Assembly: GCF_000622245.1 (NCBI RefSeq)
Contig: NZ_KK211416.1
Location: 1 to 64,000 of the forward strand
Source: Fusobacterium perfoetens ATCC 29250
GTDB taxonomy: Bacteria > Fusobacteriota > Fusobacteriia > Fusobacteriales > Fusobacteriaceae
Reading direction: 5' to 3'
DNA length: 64,000 nt
Made by a program: the position numbers and the translations under genes. Positions 63,583 to 64,000 of this stretch are shown piece by piece; the first letter of the stretch is position 1, and every line of letters starts with the position of its first letter. A model generated the notes under the pieces. That model was given only the letters and a program-made list of their open reading frames with translations. It did no database searches and was not told the origin of the DNA.

Positions 63583-63686
63583 TTTTTCCCCTACTTAAAA
63601 TATTCTTTATATATGATACCGTAATTTTAAATGAATGTCAAACTATCTAAAAATTTTATTTTATTAAAAATAAATGTTTTTATATG

Positions 63687-63715
63687 TTGACTTTTTTATG
63701 AATGCAAGGTATACT
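63687..63715 (+). promoter_or_regulatory. Promoter of the MORN-repeat gene
   Basis: TTGACT at 63687-63692, 17-base spacer, TATACT at 63710-63715. Near-consensus. Confidence 0.7.
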
Positions 63716-63777
63716 ATTAATATCAAAATGTTAAAATAAAATACATTTCTAATTCACTTTTTTTCAAGGAGGCGGTT

Positions 63778-64000
63778 ATGATGGTTAATCAATACAATGG
63801 TGAAGGAAAAAAAGAAGGTTTATGGGTAAAATACTTTGAAAATGGTAAAGTAAAAGAGGAAAAAAACTATGTAAATGGAGTTAGAGAAGGTGAATATAAA
63901 TGCTACTATTCTAATGGACAAGTAGAGACTAGAAAACATTACAAAAATGGAAATTTAGATGGAGTTTATGAAACTTTCCTATCTAATGGAGCTAGAGATA
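63778..64000 (+). CDS. MORN-repeat (YwqK-like) protein, 3' end outside window
   Basis: Runs off the window end after 74 codons. The visible protein starts MMVNQYNGEGKKEGLW and contains three repeats of about 22 residues: a YxNG or YENG turn, then KEGLWVKYFENGKV, REGEYKCYYSNGQV and LDGVYETFLSNGAR. These are MORN_2 repeats as in the YwqK family. Such proteins include antitoxin-like and secreted or surface proteins; no signal peptide is seen here. Strong AAGGAGG site and a near-consensus promoter upstream. Function and full length unknown. Confidence 0.8.
   Translation, partial: MMVNQYNGEGKKEGLWVKYFENGKVKEEKNYVNGVREGEYKCYYSNGQVETRKHYKNGNLDGVYETFLSNGARD

Noticed and set aside
1-64000. Mobile elements, CRISPR arrays, restriction or toxin modules
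   Set aside because: No transposase, integrase, cas gene, regularly spaced repeat or recognisable toxin pair was seen. The HNH-like and MORN-repeat genes alone do not establish one.

Overview
The window is low-GC, AT-rich chromosomal DNA with strong AGGAGG-type ribosome binding sites and TTGACA/TATAAT promoters. Gene content points to Fusobacteriota, most likely a Fusobacterium or close relative: pta-ackA next to pyruvate:ferredoxin oxidoreductase, a GltS glutamate carrier beside formimidoylglutamase, rubrerythrin with a PerR-like regulator, Gram-negative envelope genes (RND-adaptor-TolC efflux, RlpA), an EarP/EF-P Arg32 pair and tRNA-Sec. The genus is an inference. I saw no insertion sequence, prophage or CRISPR array.

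Layout. 1-2566: end of hutG, gltS and a small secreted protein. 2700-7671: a large flavin/iron-sulfur oxidoreductase and an EamA transporter behind a clear sigma-54 promoter, divergent from a sigma-54 activator. 7725-13926: two divergent MgtA-like P-type ATPases, a receiver-less PhoB-type regulator and a 49-residue membrane protein. 13892-19855: an HNH-like protein, SstT, a MATE pump, a K+ channel-like protein and an ABC-F protein. 20022-24837: old-yellow-enzyme-like oxidoreductase, EarP and EF-P in one operon, then recR and ftsY. 25024-33016: pta, ackA, nifJ, hemB, hemA. 33039-39674: a TetR-controlled RND efflux operon. 39902-41736: rubrerythrin, a Fur/PerR-family regulator and an unusual PTPS/QueD-like protein behind a 29-bp perfect palindrome. 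41859-42113: two tRNA-Ala copies (one with a broken acceptor stem) around tRNA-Met. 42211-53185: class V aminotransferase, HU, EF-G-like GTPase, a candidate small RNA, PatB/MalY, a GH13 enzyme, CBS-type pyrophosphatase, shikimate kinase and an SDR. 53228-55950: potABC without potD. 56152-58391: tRNA-Sec, a PepV-like dipeptidase and a FabG-like SDR. 58454-64000: RlpA-like protein, amino-acid permease, trmR-like, rsmB, eutH and the start of a MORN-repeat protein.

How the genes fit together. The core is an anaerobic amino-acid and pyruvate fermenting metabolism: glutamate and serine/threonine uptake, pyruvate oxidation to acetyl-CoA, and ATP from acetyl phosphate. Around it are locally regulated modules whose control sites can be read in the DNA: a sigma-54 promoter with an upstream inverted repeat, PhoB-geometry direct repeats between the two ATPases, paired TetR operators at the efflux promoter, Fur-family-like boxes near rubrerythrin, and a long palindrome over the PTPS-like gene's start site. 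The least explained parts are the sigma-54 oxidoreductase/transporter module, the PTPS-like gene with zinc ribbon and palindrome, the duplicated ATPase locus with its small membrane protein, and the candidate sRNA near 46.3 kb.
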